Shown one piece after another: positions 6,053-13,923 of a DNA stretch of 64,000 nucleotides. Every line of letters begins with the position of its first letter. Position 1 is the first letter of the stretch. The stretch is from positions 434,001 through 498,000 of the forward strand of contig CAWEOA010000002.1 in assembly GCA_963810615.1 (NCBI GenBank), given 5' to 3'. The notes under the pieces were generated by a model, which was not told the DNA's origin, made no database searches, and saw nothing but the letters and a program-made list of their open reading frames with translations. The DNA is from JARRQJ01 sp963810615 (GTDB taxonomy: Bacteria; Pseudomonadota; Gammaproteobacteria; DRLM01). The position numbers were made by a program, and so were the translations under genes.

Positions 6053-8674
6053 TTATCGAGACGCCACAGGTTCGCGAAGCTCATAATCCAGCGGGCTGAG
6101 CGTCGCCAGGCGCGACCGATATTCCGCAGCCCGGGCGTCATTTCCAGCCGCATCCTCCAGATGCCATAAGGCCCGCAAGGCATCCGGGTCATCGGGAAAG
6201 ATATGCAACACCGCCTGCAGGGCCTGGCGCTTGTCCATACCCCGTTGCAGCGCCGCCGGCAGGGTCGCCAGCATGCGATCCGCCAGGGTAAAGGCGATCC
6301 AGCGGTCTTGCGGATTGGCGTCATAGGCCAGACGCAACAGTCGCTGCGACTGCAGCTCATCGCCGTGAATCTCCGCCGACCAGGCGCGCATGGCGAGATC
6401 GGTTGCCGCATATGCCCGCTCGAAGGACTCGCGGCCGCTCGCGGCAACATGCAGGGCATTCCCCGCCTCCTGCAGGCCGGGGCGATGCGCCACCAACCAA
6501 TCCAGCAGGCCCGCCACATCCAGTTTGCCGCGATAGCGGGCTATGGGCAGGCCAAATTCTATTTGCGGTACCCATTCATCCTGCACCGGCCCCTGGGGCA
6601 GCTTTATTTTCCCCCAATAGCGCCCCAACCATGTCCAAGGACCTTCATGGCCGGTGGCTTCAGCTTGTTCGAGGCTATCCATACGCTGCAGATTGGCCAG
6701 CAGCGCCGGGGCGCCGCCCAAGCTATCCTGGGGTCCCACCAAGGCTAGGCGGAATCCATCGACAAATAAACACATGCCCGGAAAGACACGCTGAAAGCTG
6801 CGTAACACCGTGCTCAAGGATTCCAAGTCGAACTGATTTAGCGCCAACCATTGCACATAAATGCCTCCCTGCGCCAGACGATCGGACACCCTCGCAAATT
6901 GCTGCACGGACAATAAATTGCTGCGCCCGACCAAATCGGGGTGGAACAAGTCGCCGATGATGACGTCGTATTTTTCCCGGGTGCGCAGTAGATAGTGGCG
7001 CGCATCATCGTGTACCACACGCATGTGCTGCGTCACAGCATGATTGACCGGCGCGAACAAAGTCTCAGCGGCGATGATCGCGCCCTGAGACAGCTCCACC
7101 GCAGTACGCTGCAGTGCGGGAAACGGCAGGGAGGCCGCGGCGGAGATGCCTGTACCCATGCCCAGGAATAATATTTTATGCGGGGCGGGATGAAGCAATA
7201 AGGGCAAGCGCGCTTGATTATGCTGGGATGCCACTGCGGCGGGCGCGGTGGATGCATCCATGCGCTGCAGATCCGCCAGCAACACCCGCTGCCCGTCCTT
7301 CTCTTCTATCACGTGGGTAATGGAGATGGCATCTTCGTGAAAGAACACATTGTGGGAGCCCGCCTGCGTCACCGGCAACAGGCTGCTGACCGGCGGCAAG
7401 TGCCACACGGGAATGGCTGCGAGCAGGAGCGCTCCGCCGCCCAGCGACAACCTGCTTTTGTCGGCCCACACCAGGCCACAGGCGATTACCAGCATGGCGG
7501 CGACGATGATAGTGCCCAGGGTGCCGATGGTGGGAATAAGCACGAATCCCGCCACTAGGGCGCCCACGGCCGCCCCCAGCGCATTCGCGCCATACAGCCG
7601 GGCCGCTGCCGCCCTGGCATGTTCTTCGCCGTAACGACCGCTCAATAAGGGCAACCACGCGCCGAAGGCTACGGTAACCGGCAGGGTGAACACGGCGATC
7701 ATCAGCCCTTGACCGAACAGCGCCGCACTCAGGCTATGAAATTGCGCGCTGTCCGCCCACCCGGCCAACCAGGGCAAGACCCATAGACCCAACACGACCC
7801 AGCCCGCCGCAAGCAGCGGCAGAATCATCCACCAGCGCCGCGAATGGTAGCGCCTGACACCCAGGCTGCCCAACGCCAGACCCACCAGGAATACCGCGAG
7901 GATGACCGCTAACACATATTCCGTGCGCAACAGCAGCATGCCGTACAAGCGCGTCCAGCCCACCTCCAACATCAATGCGGCGGCACCGATGCCGGCATAG
8001 GCGAACAGGTCACTCACGGGCAAGCGCGGAGCGTCGTGGTCGAGTGGGGTCGCAGTCGCTGAGTCGAAATGTCTGGCCAGCAACATGGCCGTCAGCCCCA
8101 CCACTGCACCCAAGCCTGCCACATAGCGTACTGATATTTCCCAACCTAGGGTGGGCAGCAAAACCAGCGGTAATAAGGCCCCGGCACAAGCCCCGAGGGT
8201 GTTCAAACCGTATAAGCGACCGACCGGCATGATCATCCCGGCGGCGGCGCGCAGAATCAGAGGGAAGCCTATCCCCAAGGCGCAGGCGGGCACGAACAAG
8301 ACCAGCAATACCGCCACAGCCTGGAGTCCATACCAGAGCGGCAGGGATAATTGGCCGGCCAATCCTGCCAACTCATGCTGCAAATAGTGCATCAGCCACG
8401 GCAAACATAAGGCATAGACCGCGACACCGGCCTCCAATAAGCCAAACACCAACAAAGGCGGGAGGCGGCCGCGCCAGCGTTGGCCCAACCAACTCCCCGC
8501 CCCCAAGCCGGCCATAAAGGCGGCGACGGTGATGACCACTCCGAAGATACTGACACCGAACTGCTGCGATAGCATTCGCACCCACAGCACTTCATACGCC
8601 AGAGAGGTCAGTCCCGACAAGGTATATAGCGCAGCCAGCAAGGCTAACAAAGACCGGCGGGAATCAACTGACAC
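6053..8674 (-). CDS. polytopic membrane protein fused to a spermidine-synthase-like domain
   Basis: An 873-residue protein. Roughly the first 430 residues form a 12- to 14-helix membrane domain (MFS-like, starting SGLTSLAYEVLWVRMLSQQF), a signature of fused spermidine synthases. The part after about 460 carries a Rossmann fold with FLGMGTGISAA and the DVIIGDLFHPD stretch of the aminopropyltransferase family. The last 150 residues are helical and TPR-like. Substrate is unknown; many such fusions are not polyamine enzymes. GTG start; 62-64 bases separate it from both neighbours, so it probably belongs to the oxidase accessory operon. Confidence 0.8.
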   Translation of the reverse strand: MSVDSRRSLLALLAALYTLSGLTSLAYEVLWVRMLSQQFGVSIFGVVITVAAFMAGLGAGSWLGQRWRGRLPPLLVFGLLEAGVAVYALCLPWLMHYLQHELAGLAGQLSLPLWYGLQAVAVLLVLFVPACALGIGFPLILRAAAGMIMPVGRLYGLNTLGACAGALLPLVLLPTLGWEISVRYVAGLGAVVGLTAMLLARHFDSATATPLDHDAPRLPVSDLFAYAGIGAAALMLEVGWTRLYGMLLLRTEYVLAVILAVFLVGLALGSLGVRRYHSRRWWMILPLLAAGWVVLGLWVLPWLAGWADSAQFHSLSAALFGQGLMIAVFTLPVTVAFGAWLPLLSGRYGEEHARAAAARLYGANALGAAVGALVAGFVLIPTIGTLGTIIVAAMLVIACGLVWADKSRLSLGGGALLLAAIPVWHLPPVSSLLPVTQAGSHNVFFHEDAISITHVIEEKDGQRVLLADLQRMDASTAPAAVASQHNQARLPLLLHPAPHKILFLGMGTGISAAASLPFPALQRTAVELSQGAIIAAETLFAPVNHAVTQHMRVVHDDARHYLLRTREKYDVIIGDLFHPDLVGRSNLLSVQQFARVSDRLAQGGIYVQWLALNQFDLESLSTVLRSFQRVFPGMCLFVDGFRLALVGPQDSLGGAPALLANLQRMDSLEQAEATGHEGPWTWLGRYWGKIKLPQGPVQDEWVPQIEFGLPIARYRGKLDVAGLLDWLVAHRPGLQEAGNALHVAASGRESFERAYAATDLAMRAWSAEIHGDELQSQRLLRLAYDANPQDRWIAFTLADRMLATLPAALQRGMDKRQALQAVLHIFPDDPDALRALWHLEDAAGNDARAAEYRSRLATLSPLDYELREPVASR

Positions 8675-8736
8675 GGAGCAAAACAGAGGAGGGCCGGCTA
8701 TTCACCTGGAAAGCGGTAAACAAGCGGTGATTCATG

Positions 8737-9117
8737 TTATTTAGGGAAAAACCAGACGATGGCCACAATGGCATGGGCAACGGCCAAGGTCAAACTGAAA
8801 CCGGCAAAGATCATATGCGCGACAAACACCGGCTTGGCGAACACCACCATAGCTATGCCCAAGGACACGGTGGTAACGATAAAGATCAATAACGCGATAC
8901 CCATGATAAACATGATCTGTTGTTTTCTATGGTCACTGATGTCGCGTTCGTCGCGCTTGCTGCGGTCGCTGTCGGCCTTAGTGAACGCCTCCATCACTTG
9001 AGCGGGATTGTCTGCAGCCGTGGTCTTATCAGCCGCAAGGACGACCGGTACGCTTAAAAAATGCACCAGCATCCAACACCATATCAACGGCTTAAAATAT
9101 CCGATTATGCTGCGCAT
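8737..9117 (-). CDS. small membrane protein with signal peptide
   Basis: A 126-residue protein. The N-terminus is hydrophobic and ends in a likely cleavage site after VVLAA. A charged segment rich in Asp, Arg and Lys (residues 45-67) follows, then two transmembrane helices (IMFIMGIALLIFIVTTVSLG and a second ending at the C-terminus). A ribosome binding site AGGGGC lies 7 bases before ATG 9117. No family is recognised. It sits between an SP/TM peptide and the spermidine-synthase fusion in the oxidase accessory group. Confidence 0.7.
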   Translation of the reverse strand: MRSIIGYFKPLIWCWMLVHFLSVPVVLAADKTTAADNPAQVMEAFTKADSDRSKRDERDISDHRKQQIMFIMGIALLIFIVTTVSLGIAMVVFAKPVFVAHMIFAGFSLTLAVAHAIVAIVWFFPK

Positions 9118-9145
9118 GTGATTGCCCCTACACCGTAAAACGTTA

Positions 9146-9370
9146 TTATTGACTATTCTTCGGGTCTTCTTTGCGGGACCTGCGGCCGGCGAAACGCCAG
9201 TAGAGAATTGCCATTAGGATAAACGGGGAAAGCACGATGGGTAATAAGAATATAAAGATGGCCCAGGGCGTATCGATGGACACATGCAGATATCGATAGC
9301 TATCAAGCGCCCATGCCGAACCCGACGTCATGCATAACAGCACCGCACATAATGCTTTGACAAACTTCAT
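9146..9370 (-). CDS. 74-residue membrane peptide with signal sequence
   Basis: The protein has an N-terminal signal sequence ending at about AWA, a short periplasmic stretch (LDSYRYLHVSIDTP), one helix (WAIFIFLLPIVLSPFILMAI) and a basic tail RFAGRRSRKEDPK facing the cytoplasm. It begins 3 bases after the FGE-like gene, so it is co-translated with it. Shape and position suggest a small subunit or assembly partner of the oxidase; no homologue is recognised. Confidence 0.7.
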   Translation of the reverse strand: MKFVKALCAVLLCMTSGSAWALDSYRYLHVSIDTPWAIFIFLLPIVLSPFILMAILYWRFAGRRSRKEDPKNSQ

Positions 9371-9373
9371 GGG

Positions 9374-10456
9374 CTAGTCACTCGCTTTTTGTGTTTGCGA
9401 AATATCTTTGGCGCAACGGAAACCAAAAAAATCCGAGGCAAGATTCGGCCATTGCGAAATGCGGTGATAACTGGCGGTGGAAAACGGATCGCTCTTCCAG
9501 GACCCGCCGCGCAACACCTTATAGCGCTTACCTACCGGCACCAGATCAATGACCTTCATGGCACGGTCTTCCGGCGTCTTGGCCACGGCGATTTTGCCTT
9601 GAAACACCTCTTGCGGAGCAGTCGATCCCGGGTAGGGAAGATAATCATCCTCAACCCATTGACTGACATTACCAGCCATATCCAGGACACCATAAGGGCT
9701 GGCGCCGCTGGGATAAGCGGTAACATCCGTCGCATGGCCTACCGAATAGTAGGTGTTCAAGCGCGTCGCATCCATAGAATCGCCCCACGGCCAACGCCTC
9801 CCTTTGGGGCCGCGCGCTGCCTTTTCCCATTCCGCCTCGGTGGGTAAACGCTTTTTTGCCCACACCGCGTAGCTTCTGGCATCGAACCATGAAACCATGG
9901 TGACCGGATGCAGCAGCTCGCCATCCGGGATCTTCCCATCCTTCCAGTCCAGAGGCGGCCGATGCCCGGTCGCGGCCACAAAACGCGCGTACTGGGCATT
10001 GGTCACCAGATATTTGTCAATCTGGTAAGCGGGGAGTTTCACATGATGGGCCGGCTGATCCTGAATATTGGCTCGCGGGCTGTCAGTACCCATGACAAAC
10101 TGCCCTGCCGGAATGACTATCATGGTCGCCAACTCCTGCCACTGCTTGGCGCTGAGCAAGGCCTCGGCCTCGGCGACGGTATAAGTGCTTACCTTGCCGT
10201 CCGGATGTTCATTCTCTTTGTGCAGCTGGATATCTTCACCAGCTGCACGAATGCGAGCCGACATATCCTTGGCGTTATACGTGGACATATCGCGCATTTC
10301 CGCCATGCGATCCGCACCGAGCATGACCACATGAATGCTGCCCCCCAGCATGGCCAATGCCGCACAGGTCACCAAGGTTGCGCTGAGGTAGCGCTTGCGC
10401 TTGGCTCGGGCCTGCTCATCCAGGACCACCGTTCGCTTCAATGCTCCGTCACGCAT
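9374..10456 (-). CDS. membrane-anchored FGE-sulfatase (SUMF1)-fold protein
   Basis: A 360-residue protein with an N-terminal helix (about 25-45) and a formylglycine-generating-enzyme-fold domain from about 110: IPAGQFVMGTD, then RLPTEAEWEKAARG, GNVSQWVEDDY, VLRGGSW and a terminal FGFRCA. The two copper-binding cysteines of true FGE that follow the RGGS motif are absent, so this is more like the NirV/PvdO/EgtB branch. NirV proteins accompany nitrite reductases, so partnership with a respiratory complex has precedent. Its start overlaps the upstream gene by 8 bases. The substrate is unknown. Confidence 0.82.
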   Translation of the reverse strand: MRDGALKRTVVLDEQARAKRKRYLSATLVTCAALAMLGGSIHVVMLGADRMAEMRDMSTYNAKDMSARIRAAGEDIQLHKENEHPDGKVSTYTVAEAEALLSAKQWQELATMIVIPAGQFVMGTDSPRANIQDQPAHHVKLPAYQIDKYLVTNAQYARFVAATGHRPPLDWKDGKIPDGELLHPVTMVSWFDARSYAVWAKKRLPTEAEWEKAARGPKGRRWPWGDSMDATRLNTYYSVGHATDVTAYPSGASPYGVLDMAGNVSQWVEDDYLPYPGSTAPQEVFQGKIAVAKTPEDRAMKVIDLVPVGKRYKVLRGGSWKSDPFSTASYHRISQWPNLASDFFGFRCAKDISQTQKASD

Positions 10457-10913
10457 CGGTCTGTGACTTCTCGCGTGCCTTTGCCGCCCGCTCCTCGTAG
10501 TCCAGGTGTGTAGGCTTGCGTCCGTAAGTGCGTTTAATCATGATTTCCCCTATCACTCCGCCGATCGCTGCCGATTCTACGGCCAGGATGACAAAGAAAC
10601 CCCACCAACCCATGGGCATGAGTGCGGCTCCGTGAGGAATACCAATGATCTTCATGGTTTCGAAATAGCCATAAAATCGCACAATCAAAGGCGGAAAGTA
10701 GCACAGCCATTTGCCGCCCAGACCGAATATCGTCCCCACCGCAATACCCGCAATAAATGGCACAATGAATACATCGAGAAACCACAAGAAGCTGAACGTG
10801 GACAGACCCCAGAACAGTTCGATACGCACGCCAAGCAGGTGGTCACCCAAATAATTAATCAGACAACCGGCGACCAATGCCAATACGCCTTTTTTAATGC
10901 GCGTCGCAGTCAT
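10449..10913 (-). CDS. polytopic membrane protein of the oxidase cluster
   Basis: A 154-residue protein with about four helices and a charged C-terminal tail (about 30 residues). GGAGAGG lies 7 bases before ATG 10913, which settles the start; a TTG at 10919 is too close to that site. It begins 2 bases after the cytochrome gene and overlaps the FGE-like gene. Noteworthy are the CLINYLGDHLLGV and GGKWLCYFPP segments. No family is recognised; a subunit or assembly factor is possible from context. Confidence 0.7.
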   Translation of the reverse strand: MTATRIKKGVLALVAGCLINYLGDHLLGVRIELFWGLSTFSFLWFLDVFIVPFIAGIAVGTIFGLGGKWLCYFPPLIVRFYGYFETMKIIGIPHGAALMPMGWWGFFVILAVESAAIGGVIGEIMIKRTYGRKPTHLDYEERAAKAREKSQTDA

Positions 10914-10915
10914 GA

Positions 10916-11392
10916 TCAATCCTCTCCAGTAAGAGCGTGGTGCTCCGCCTTTTTGACACGGGCGAGATACCAGTCCTTCACTTTCAAACTTGCCATGTAC
11001 TGGGCCAACATACGCCGGTCCTGCTCAGGCAATTTGGCGTAGGAGGGCATGCGGTATTGAGGCTTCAAGCGCGAGGGGATGATAGCTTGCGGGTCTGTAG
11101 CCGAGAAATAGCGATAGAACCACTCCTCATCGTGCAAAGCACCTATGCCATCCAGCATGGGAGCCGGGACCGACTGCAAAATGTCCTTTAGCGTCCATAG
11201 GCTATGACAATCTCTGCAGTGCTCGCGCTTAATCAACTTTGTCGCCCTGCCGGAGAATTCCTCGGATGAAGTACTATAAAAGGGAATTCCCGGATCAGGC
11301 TTTTGATCTATGTTCCGTACGTAATTTACCACCCACAACCCAACAACGGTGATCCCAATAACTGCAAGGATCCACTTTTCGCCCTTTCTCAT
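10916..11392 (-). CDS. membrane-anchored monohaem cytochrome c
   Basis: A 158-residue protein with one N-terminal anchor helix (about 7-25), a periplasmic domain with the haem motif CRDCH at residues 59-63, and a likely sixth ligand in the YRMPSY segment. The layout (single helix plus one haem c) matches NorC and CcoO. It is similar to the cytochrome at 18270-18863: both begin with a GEK-helix block and carry LDG[IL]G followed by an EW pair after the haem site. Its ATG overlaps the CcoS-like stop by ATGA. It may replace CcoP as electron entry; that is inference. Confidence 0.82.
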   Translation of the reverse strand: MRKGEKWILAVIGITVVGLWVVNYVRNIDQKPDPGIPFYSTSSEEFSGRATKLIKREHCRDCHSLWTLKDILQSVPAPMLDGIGALHDEEWFYRYFSATDPQAIIPSRLKPQYRMPSYAKLPEQDRRMLAQYMASLKVKDWYLARVKKAEHHALTGED

Positions 11393-11670
11393 GAGCGATC
11401 ATGAGCCTTCTTTTCTTTATCTTTCATTGCCAGGAAATGCTCGCGTTTTTCCATCTGTTCCTTGAGTACCTGCTGGCTCTTGGCGAATTCAGCTTTTGTC
11501 ATCTTGTCTTCGTCATCTTTATCGAAAACCAGATATTTGATGTCTTCATCGAACTGGTCATTATGAATCGCCCAGCGAATGGCGAAGATAACGGCCACGA
11601 CTATCATCGCCCCCGCAATCAGCCATATATATATAGTCCAACCGTCCGGTAGGCTATTGATATAATTCAT
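11389..11670 (-). CDS. ccoS: CcoS-like cbb3 oxidase assembly peptide with long charged tail
   Basis: A 93-residue protein with one helix (about 11-32) followed by the segment FAIRWAIHNDQFDED and YLVFDKDDED. That matches CcoS/FixS, where the helix is followed by W-x(3-4)-GQFDD and an RILFDDD motif. Family members are usually 45-70 residues; here about 35 extra charged residues follow. CcoS is needed for cofactor insertion into CcoN in cbb3 oxidases. ATG 11670 has GAGGT upstream; a longer frame without it was rejected. No CcoI copper ATPase is in the window. Confidence 0.72.
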   Translation of the reverse strand: MNYINSLPDGWTIYIWLIAGAMIVVAVIFAIRWAIHNDQFDEDIKYLVFDKDDEDKMTKAEFAKSQQVLKEQMEKREHFLAMKDKEKKAHDRS

Positions 11671-11683
11671 GAGATTTACCTCA

Positions 11684-11977
11684 CTAAAATAGTCGGCCCT
11701 GCAACAATTGCATGGCCCCAATAATGACGGCAGCAATCACGCCCAGGAGAATCCAGGCAAACAGCACTTTCTCCCCACGCTTGAGTTTCGACACTTTGTC
11801 TGCTGTCATGAATTTTACCACTATTACCGTGAACACAAGGACACAAAAAATCAGAAAAACGAATATGCCAACACTCCATTGTTGGCTGTCCATTCCCTCT
11901 ATGCCGGTATTGAAGCCAGGACCTTCAGCAAATGCACGGCTCGTGCAGCAGGCTAGGATCATCGCCCGCAAAAGCAT
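11684..11977 (-). CDS. 97-residue membrane protein with signal sequence
   Basis: After an N-terminal signal (cleavage near AFA) come a short periplasmic stretch containing GIEGMDSQQW, one helix (SVGIFVFLIFCVLVFTVIVV), a lysine-rich cytoplasmic loop (KVSKLKRGEK) and a second helix. ATG 11977 was preferred to GTG 11992 because GAGA lies 8 bases upstream. It is the first gene after a strong terminator and stands 13 bases before ccoS. The loop GEKVLFAW echoes the GEK start of the neighbouring cytochromes. No family recognised. Confidence 0.65.
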   Translation of the reverse strand: MLLRAMILACCTSRAFAEGPGFNTGIEGMDSQQWSVGIFVFLIFCVLVFTVIVVKFMTADKVSKLKRGEKVLFAWILLGVIAAVIIGAMQLLQGRLF

Positions 11978-12020
11978 CTTAATTCTCGACACTACGCCCC
12001 CGAAGCTGACAACTATCTAT

Positions 12021-12058
12021 TTACAAAGAAAAATACCGCCTTCGATGAAGGCGGTATT
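12021..12058 (-). terminator. rho-independent terminator after the catalytic oxidase genes
   Basis: On the minus strand a perfect 12-base stem (AATACCGCCTTC / GAAGGCGGTATT, loop ATC) is followed by TTTCTTTG. It lies 40 bases after the stop of the 43-residue peptide gene. It should separate the catalytic genes (15837-12098) from the accessory genes (11977-3577), or lower their expression. Confidence 0.85.
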
Positions 12059-12097
12059 CACTTGAAACACCGTATTAGCTATACAGATAGCCAGGGG

Positions 12098-12229
12098 TCA
12101 GTCTACGAACTTAATGCCCTGATTTTTCTTGTCGTAATTATCGACGAAGAAGCTATAGATAAACGGGGCAACGAACACCAGGATGATGATCCCCAACAAC
12201 ACTAACGGCGGATTATCTACATTCAACAT
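12098..12229 (-). CDS. 43-residue single-helix peptide of the oxidase operon
   Basis: ATG 12229 follows AAGGAG with an 8-base gap, and the frame ends at TGA 12098-12100. The peptide begins MLNVDNPPLV, has one helix over about 8-30 and a charged tail NYDKKNQGIK. It sits 19 bases after the two-helix protein and just before the terminator, so it is the last gene of the catalytic operon. A small subunit in the manner of CcoQ is plausible; the sequence does not match CcoQ closely enough to name it. Confidence 0.75.
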   Translation of the reverse strand: MLNVDNPPLVLLGIIILVFVAPFIYSFFVDNYDKKNQGIKFVD

Positions 12230-12248
12230 GGCGATTTCTCCTTCAAAC

Positions 12249-12866
12249 TCAATGCCCAAAGTGGGTCGGCTGTATGGTGAAATGCGGCAAGCGCTTGATT
12301 ACTATCATGACCGCAATACAGAAATACGTGACATAGAACACGTCGATGGTGTAACCCGGATCCCACGACGGTTGCTTGCGGATCTTATTGCCGTCCGGAC
12401 CTTTTTCACCCTCGAAGTTGGCCAATACCACCTTGTTACCCACCACGGTATATTCTTCAAGGTCCACCTTCGCGTTTTCCAGTTCCACGACTTGATCCTT
12501 GATCATGCGCAGATCATCCATGGTCACGGGATGGCGTTCCTGCAGCCCCTTGTATTTGCTATCCGGGGCATTTTTCACGATGAAGTCCATTTTTTGGGCA
12601 TCATCGCCTTGAATCTGCTCCGCTTTATCCATAAGTGCAACATAATCTTTGTAGATAGCGGCCTGCGGTCTTTGCCCCCATAACGGCGCCGTAACCAGGA
12701 ACGCGGTCACGATCGTCAAGGCCAGCAACCAAACCACAGGTTGAGGGAGGCGGTTATTATCTTCCGTCAAGCCACCCAGGCTTTCGCCTTCCCACACCTG
12801 CATCGCCTTCTTATTTTGCTCATCATCCGCAAGGCTTATCAGCGGTTTATCGAATCTCCAAGCCAT
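12249..12866 (-). CDS. two-helix membrane protein of the catalytic oxidase operon
   Basis: A 205-residue protein: 40 hydrophilic residues, a helix (PVVWLLALTIVTAFLVTAPL) ending in a PLWGQRP loop, then about 110 mostly charged periplasmic residues, and a C-terminal helix. It is 14 bases after the CcoO-like gene with a strong GAGGGGG site before ATG 12866. The first helix and loop recall the N-terminal anchor of CcoP and the protein at 4246-4686, but there is no haem motif. It is likely a structural subunit of this oxidase (inference from position). Confidence 0.72.
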   Translation of the reverse strand: MAWRFDKPLISLADDEQNKKAMQVWEGESLGGLTEDNNRLPQPVVWLLALTIVTAFLVTAPLWGQRPQAAIYKDYVALMDKAEQIQGDDAQKMDFIVKNAPDSKYKGLQERHPVTMDDLRMIKDQVVELENAKVDLEEYTVVGNKVVLANFEGEKGPDGNKIRKQPSWDPGYTIDVFYVTYFCIAVMIVIKRLPHFTIQPTHFGH

Positions 12867-12880
12867 GGTTCTGTCCCCCT

Positions 12881-13894
12881 CTATTTCAGATTTAGTACAA
12901 AATCGATCAGATAGCGGATATCGCTATTTGAAGCGTACTGAGGAATATCCGGCGGATAGATGCGCTTCCCTTCCTGGTATTCTGTAAATTCCTTGCGCCA
13001 GCCTGCGAAATCTATCGGCTTACCGTTGGCATCGACCTTACCCCACAGATAATCGAAGCGCGGCATGATGGAATGCGGCTGTACCAAGCGAGGATTAAAG
13101 AAATGCATCATCATCCACTCTTTGGAAGAGTTGCGGGAGCCCACATGCAACAAATCCGGCGCCTTACGATCGGACCCAAAGGCCGTCGGTGATTCATCAT
13201 TGAAATCCCCTAGCCGCGGCGGCACGCCGAACGCCTGCCAATCCTGGGTTTCCTCAGGCAGCAGGGTGTGACACCACCAGCAGCCCTCGCGGATAAACAT
13301 ATTCTTTCCGGAACCCACATACATAGTGTTCGCATCACCCGCCGTCGCCAGCACCTGTGCGGGAGTCCAGCCGCGGGTGGCGGTCGCGTCTTCTATGTAA
13401 GCCGTAGGCTCTTCGCCGGACAAGGCTTCGTGCAACACCTCTGTTGGGTGCTCAGCTCCGGCTGCATGATGGGAACCGTAATCCTCTTGGGTCACCACAA
13501 ACACCGCACCGGCGGCGGCTGTAGCCTCAGTGATCCGGCCCTTTTCCACGCTCAATTCCTTGACACCCGGCCCCAGTGTACGGGGATGCTGCACAGCACC
13601 GGGCATGGGTATACCAGGCTCATACACATAGGCATAGATTGGCGGATCGATAGGGGCGCCCGTGCTGGGGTCCTTTTTCAGCACCACCGTCTTGGGCATG
13701 TTCTTACCTTGCAGGAATGGATCCTGATAGGAGAAGCCACTAACACGACCAAAGGACAGGCCTTTGCGCAAGCCGATCTCTGTTGCCGCCACCGATGTCA
13801 TATTAACCGTCGGAAAATACAGCGTTATCAGCATCGACCCGCCGAGCGCCACCCCAAACAACCTTGCTCCGATTTTATATTCTCTGAAAGCCAC
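12881..13894 (-). CDS. ccoO: CcoO-like cytochrome c subunit with a large insertion
   Basis: A 337-residue protein with an N-terminal helix (about 10-30) and one haem motif CWWCH at 205-209 in IREGCWWCHT. That is followed by KAPDLLHVGSRNSSKEW, then PHSIMPRF with the likely methionine ligand. These C-terminal features match CcoO/FixO, in which the haem site normally lies near residue 60. Here about 140 extra residues, including a His-rich SHHAAGAEHP stretch, separate helix and haem. GTG 13894 has GGGAGGG upstream. Encoded 29 bases after the CcoN-like subunit, the usual order. Confidence 0.85.
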   Translation of the reverse strand: MAFREYKIGARLFGVALGGSMLITLYFPTVNMTSVAATEIGLRKGLSFGRVSGFSYQDPFLQGKNMPKTVVLKKDPSTGAPIDPPIYAYVYEPGIPMPGAVQHPRTLGPGVKELSVEKGRITEATAAAGAVFVVTQEDYGSHHAAGAEHPTEVLHEALSGEEPTAYIEDATATRGWTPAQVLATAGDANTMYVGSGKNMFIREGCWWCHTLLPEETQDWQAFGVPPRLGDFNDESPTAFGSDRKAPDLLHVGSRNSSKEWMMMHFFNPRLVQPHSIMPRFDYLWGKVDANGKPIDFAGWRKEFTEYQEGKRIYPPDIPQYASNSDIRYLIDFVLNLK

Positions 13895-13923
13895 GTTTGA
13901 CTCCCTCCCTCTCTCAGTTGTTA

